NCBI GenBank assembly: GCA_029204225.1
Contig: CM055095.1
Location: 58,986,865 to 59,050,864, forward strand
Reading direction: 5' to 3'
From: Diphasiastrum complanatum
Lineage: Eukaryota > Streptophyta > Lycopodiopsida > Lycopodiales > Lycopodiaceae
Length of the DNA: 64,000 nucleotides
In this document: positions 45,756-51,700 of the stretch, one piece after another
Numbering within the stretch: the first letter of the stretch is position 1
Layout: the number at the start of each line of letters is the position of its first letter
Notes under the pieces: model-generated
Seen by the model: only the letters and a program-made list of their open reading frames with translations
Told to the model about the DNA's origin: nothing
Databases searched by the model: none
Program-made: the position numbers and the translations under genes

Positions 45756-48700
45756 GTTGGAGGCGCGATTCTTCCTCCCCTTCCCCTCCGATTTCTAGCA
45801 GGTATTCAGGTGGAAGGAGGGGGTGTAATAAGTCCTAACACCACAGTAGGGCAAACACTAACTGATCCACCCAACCTTGCCTACTCCCTGATATAGAGTA
45901 AGCCCCTCCTAGCCCAGTGTGAGGACTGGTAGCATGCTACTGCCAAGTGTCGGCCACGTGGCATTGACGTGGCCGACTGCACGTCGGGACCCAACTGGGA
46001 GCCCTATCCTGCTGACAGGGTCCCTAGGCTGTGTTAGGCCCGCCATGGCTATGGACCGTGCTGGGGCACACTACTCACACTCTTGCCCTGTTGGTCATGT
46101 ACGCTGGACACGACCCTGACTGTGGTATCTGACCTATCTGTGTTCTCTAGGGTTTGGCACTGGTCACGAGCTCATAACACTCCCTCCCCCTTAAGAACCG
46201 TCTTGGTCCTCTAAGACAAAGTCTGGAAAAATCTTGCGAAGGACGCTGCCTCTTTCCCAAGTGGCATTCTCAACAGGCTGATCATTCCACTTAACCAGAT
46301 ATTCTCGGTATAGAGTATGACGAGTCTGCGTCTCTCTACTATCAAGAATCTCCTCTGGTTCATGTGGAGGTTGCTGAGGATCCAATGGGAGAACTAGAAC
46401 ACTGTCCCCTACCAGATTGTCTGATCTGGTTAAGGCTTTTCGTAACTGACTTACATGAAAGACTGGAAAAACCTTACTGCTATGTGGGAGTTCTAGTTCA
46501 TAGGTGACCTCGCCTAGTCTCCTACTGATGGTAAAGGGACCACAATACCTTGGAGACAACTTAGCACACACTCCTGATTTGAGGGTTTTAGAGTCAACTG
46601 GGACTCTCAAGTAGACTTTCGCACCAGTGGAGAACTGCACATCCCGTCTGTGTGGATCTGCATAATGCCTGGCTCTAATGGTAAATGGACCACAATACCT
46701 AGGAGACAACTTAGCACACACTCCTGTTTTAAGGGTTCTTGAGTCAGCTGGGACTCGAATAAAGACTTTTTCACTAGGGGAAAACTAGCTAGACATCCCG
46801 TCTGTGCAGATCTGCATACTGCTTAGCTCGATCCTGGGCTTGCTTAATGCTACGCTTAGCATGTTCTACCATCTGGTTTAGGTCCTCTAAAAAGTTTTTA
46901 GTTGCTTCAACTTTTTCCTGTTTAAACCCTACAGTCATGGGTGAGCGTGGCTGAAAACCACACATCAGCATAAATGGGTTGTATCCCATAGCTGAATGTT
47001 TGGCACTGTTATAAGCAAACTCTAATATCAGAAGATATTCCTCCCAATTAGTCTACTTTTTGCTGACGTATGCACGAAGCATATCCTCCAGCACCTGATT
47101 TACTCTTTCTGTTTGACCGTCCCCGTCTGTGGATGGTCTGTAGTACTCATATTTAGTTTGGTATGGAGATGATGGATTTCTGCCCTCCAAAACCTCCATC
47201 GCACTTACTATCCCGGTCGTTGACTCTGTCGGAAGGAACAGCGTCTAATTTTAATAGCCAGTCTATATACAACCTTGCTAATTCTAAAGCTGTCGAAATG
47301 AAATGACCATTTTTGTCAAATGGTCAACTGTGACCCATATAGCATCATGACCATTCTGGGTCCTAGGCAAGCCTACTATGAAATCCATGGAAATACTTTC
47401 CCATTTACCAACTGGTATTTCTTGTGGCTTTAACAACCCTCTAGTTACGGACTACAGGATACAGGCCTACTGGGCTACTCTGCATATATTCCGCAGGCCT
47501 CTTTGCATTTACTGTTGGTTATGTATATTTCTAGTTACGCATTTTATATTAGTCATGTGCAGGCCCCAGAGCCTTTTTATATGCTTATGACCCGCACTGG
47601 GTCCTTTTTTATGACATTGACTGGCCTTGGGCCCTTATTATATGGTTATATGTGGAGTGGGGGCCCGTAGGAGGGCGCACTATTTTCCCTCCACATTTCG
47701 CCTCCCTTTACTTTTGAATTCCCATTTTAGGGTTCATTGGTAGGGTATTTATAGGGGCATTTGTACACTCATTTTTCAGATTATTGATTGGTATTGCTTG
47801 GGCTCTTCGTGGGAGAACCTATTGTCTTGTCTAGTGCTTGTAGGGCTTTGGTCTATTGCTGTCTTTTATGCTTCATTGATTCAACACCTGAGATTTTGAT
47901 CATAACTTGGTATCAGAGCACTTTCCTGATTGCTGAATTTCAGATCTGATTTTTTGATTGGGTGCCCATTTTCCTTGCTGATTTTTCTCTCTTGAGGGCT
48001 TTCGTCTCTTTGCTTCAGCAACATTTAGCACAGTTTGGAGGAGGATCAACTCCCATCAGAGCATTTTCCTTGGCGGAGCTTTAGCAGATAGTTAGCGGAA
48101 GTACTTCCGCTAAATTTGGCGGCCGGAAAAAAAAATTATTTATTTTTTGGGCAGATTATTTCCGCCGCCCAAGTTCCAAATCCTTTTCCCTCTTTCTTTT
48201 GAATCCTCTTGATTCAGGGAGAGGATTCCCAGCCATCTTTTCAGCATTGATTGGAGGCTGTCCAGCGCCCTACTTCATCACGTTTTTCAGCCATTGTTCC
48301 AGCAGAGTTTCAGCCATATTTCAGTTTTGTTTGGAGGCTGTCCATCGCCCTATTTCATCACGTTTTCCACATATTTCCAGCCAAATTTTCAGCATTGATT
48401 GGAGGCTGACCAGCGCCCACTTTCATTCTCCTTGTGGTCACATTTCCAGCCAGCTCTTCGCACACGCTTGGAGCTCTATCGAGAGGTATCTTTGTTGGTT
48501 TTTCCTTCCTTTCCACACCTTTTCTTGACATTTGTCATTTCCTTTCTTGCTCTTAGTGTCGTTTGTGTACCTAAAGCGTATTTGGGGTGACGACAAAAGT
48601 CCTCTCCCTCCGATATTAAGCTTTTCTTACACTCTCTTCACTTCCTGCATTCCTTGACCATGGATACTTCCCCTACATCTTCTGAGCCTCGCATACCGTC

Positions 48701-51700
48701 TTCCACTTACCTTGACGAAGTACGACATGAATTCCAAGATCATCTTAGAGAAGCCATGAGTGATGTACGCACTGATTTACGCCAGGAGTTACGAGAGACG
48801 TTCACTGCTCTTTCTGCCCAGATTGCTACACTATCATTACAGTCCAGTGTTTCTCCACTATCTCCAACTGTTCCCCCACAACGTACATTTCCACTACCCG
48901 AGACTCCTTCATCTTCTGGTCCTTTGCCACTGCTACTGCCGTCTATTTCCATGATGCTGACACACCTGATGATAGTCCTGATTCTGCCATATGCCTTCAT
49001 ATTCTTGATGATGACCCACCTGTTGATCAGTTTGCCACACCCACTGAGCCTGTTTTTGATCCCCCTGATCTAGCTATATGCCATGCTCAACTTGCTTATG
49101 CTACTTGGGCCGATAAGCCGGGTCCACGCCATATCCGTCTTCGCGTAAGTATCACTGGTCGTGAGTTTATTGCCCTTGTTGACACGGGTAGCACTCACTC
49201 GTTTCTCAGCAGTCATATTACTACACACATTCGTGCTATGCCAGTCACTACGCCTCATCCCCTGCATGTTGAGGTTGCCACCGCACACTCTTTTCCTAGC
49301 ACGCAGATGTATCAGCGGCTTTCATATCGGATTGGAGACTTCCTTGGTCAGGCAGATTTTCATATTATTCCACTTACACGGTACGATCTTATCCCCGGTG
49401 CTGATTGGTTTGCATCCCTTGGTGCGGTTACAGTAGACCTCCAGCAGCAGACATTGACATTCTCTCATGATGGTACTCAGCATATATTTTCCGGTCTTGA
49501 TTCTCGGCAGGACTATCAGCTTATTTCCGGGAAGCGGTTCATACGGAGCCTCCCAAAGGCCCACTGTGCGGCTATTCTTTCTGTTTAGCCAGTTCAGCCT
49601 ATTGCGGATGCACCACCTTTGCCACAGGTATTTTCTGAACTGTTGCATGAATTTGAGCATGTTTTTAGAGAGCCGACTCAGTTACCACCTTTACGAGATG
49701 TCAACCACCATATAGTCCTTGTTTCCTCTGCATCACCTCCTTCTCGTCCTCCTTTTCATATGTCTATTGTTGAGCGCGAGGAAGTCCAGCGTCAGGTGTC
49801 TGATTTATTATGTCAAGGCCTTATTGTTCCTAGCCACAGTCCTTTTGGTGCTCCTGTTTTACTTGTTGATAAGAAGGATGGTACTAAACGTCTATGTATA
49901 GATTATCGTGCTCTAAAGAAACTTACTATCCGTAATCAGTACCCTATCCCTCATATGGATGACCTGTTTGACCAGTTAGGCCAAGCCAAGATCTTTTCTA
50001 AACTTGACCTCCGTTCCGGTTATCACCAGATTCGTATGCATCCTCCTGATGAGCACAAGACAGCTTTCCGTACCCACTTTGGTCTGTATGAGTTTCGTGT
50101 CCTTCCTTTTGGTGTTACCAATGGCCCGCCCACTTTTCAGAATGTCATGAATAACATCTTTCGTCCTCTGCTTGGAAAGTGTGTCATTGTTTATTTTGAC
50201 GATATCCTCATTTATAGCACCACTCTCTCTCTTCATGTTCAGCACGTTCGTTCTGTTTTTGTTTTGTAAGTTACCATCATCTGTATGCTAAACGTTCTAA
50301 ATGTTCTTTTGTTGTTGTACAAATCGAGTTTTTGGGCTTCTTTGTTACTAATGGTACTGTTCGTCTCGACCCTCGTAAGGTCCGTTCTGTTCTTCATGGC
50401 CTGTGCCTGCTGATGTTCATGATGTTCGTATGTTTCTTGGTCTTGCTATCCATCTTCGTAAACCAGTTGCTCATTTTGCCACTCTTGCATCTCCTTTGCA
50501 TGCTCTGTTGAAAAAGGAAACTTCGTTTGCTTGGACTCCCGCATGTCAGTCAGCTTTTGATACTTTGATGGTTAAGCTTACCACTGCCCCTGTTTTATGT
50601 CTTCCATATTTTTCCCAGCGTTTTGCTGTTGAGACTGATGCTAGTTCCATAGGATTAGGTGCTTTGTTACGTCAGCGTCAGTGTGTTATTGCATATGAAT
50701 CCCGTCGTCTTCGTTCGTATGAGCAGCACTATTCCACTCATGAAAAAGAGTTGCTTGCTATCATTTTCGCTTTAAAGAAGTGGCGTCATAATCTGTATCG
50801 TGTTCCGTGTGATGTTTTTACTGATCACCAGTCACTTCGTTATTTGTATACACAAAAGGATCTTAGTGATCGTCAGTACCGTTGGCTTCAGTTTTGACAG
50901 TCCTTTCATTTTGATATTCATTATAAGCCTAGTAAAAGTAACGCTGCTGCTGATGCTTTGTCTCGTTTACCTGCTCTTACTTACTGTCTTGTTACGTCTC
51001 CCAACTCTTGGTATGATGATCTTCCTCAGGCTTATGCCACATGTCCAAACTTTCGTGATGTTATGTCGTCTGCCTCTCGTCCTTCCTCTCACCCTCACCA
51101 GGTTTATTCCATTGTTAATCATCGTTTTTTTCACTATGGTTCGTTATGTATTCCCAGCACTCTCGACATACGTCCACAACTCCTCCTTGATGCCCATTCC
51201 TCTCCTGTTGGTGGCCTTCAAAAGTCCTTGTTCCGTTTGATAGAACATTTTTATTGGCCTTCCATGAAGCGTGAGCTTTCCCACCTTATTCATACTTGTG
51301 ATTTTTGCCTTTGTAACAAGTATTCCCGTGAAAAACCTGGCGGTCTCCTTCAAAGTTGGCCTATTCCTTCCCGCCAGTGGACTGATATATCTATGGACTT
51401 CATTTTAGGTCTTCCCCGTACTCAGCGTGGTCATGACCCTTGTTTGGTGGTAGTTGATAGGTTTTCTAAACAAGCTCATTTCATACCAGTCAGATGTACT
51501 ATTACAGCAGAGCAGTGTGGTCATATATTTATTTCTGAGATTTTCCGCTTACATGGTCTCCCACGATCTATACTTACTGATCGGGATACCAAGTTTACAT
51601 CAGGTTTTTGGACAGAGCTTATGCATATCTTGGATGTTAGGATACTTATGGGCACTGCTTATCATTCTTCTGCGGATGGTCAGTCTGAGGTTATTAACCG

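Larger units (their letters stand above)
45824..47443 (-). mobile_element. Ty3 family A fragment (copy A4), recombinant, interrupted by B2
   Basis: Minus strand: 3' LTR (45,824-46,179), polypurine tract, chromodomain and integrase tail identical in plan to A2. At about 46,676 it changes to a more diverged family A relative, with about 90 residues of integrase tail repeated. The diverged part runs back to the integrase core and stops at 47,443, where the LTR of B2 starts. Confidence 0.85.

Noticed and set aside
45536-45896. Two overlapping frames of about 100 codons made of Arg-Glu repeats
   Set aside because: They are translations of the GA/GGGA microsatellite, not genes.
48251-48418. Regularly spaced repeats suggestive of a CRISPR array
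   Set aside because: Three imperfect repeats in the leader of a plant LTR element; spacing varies (80 and 68 bp) and the context is eukaryotic.
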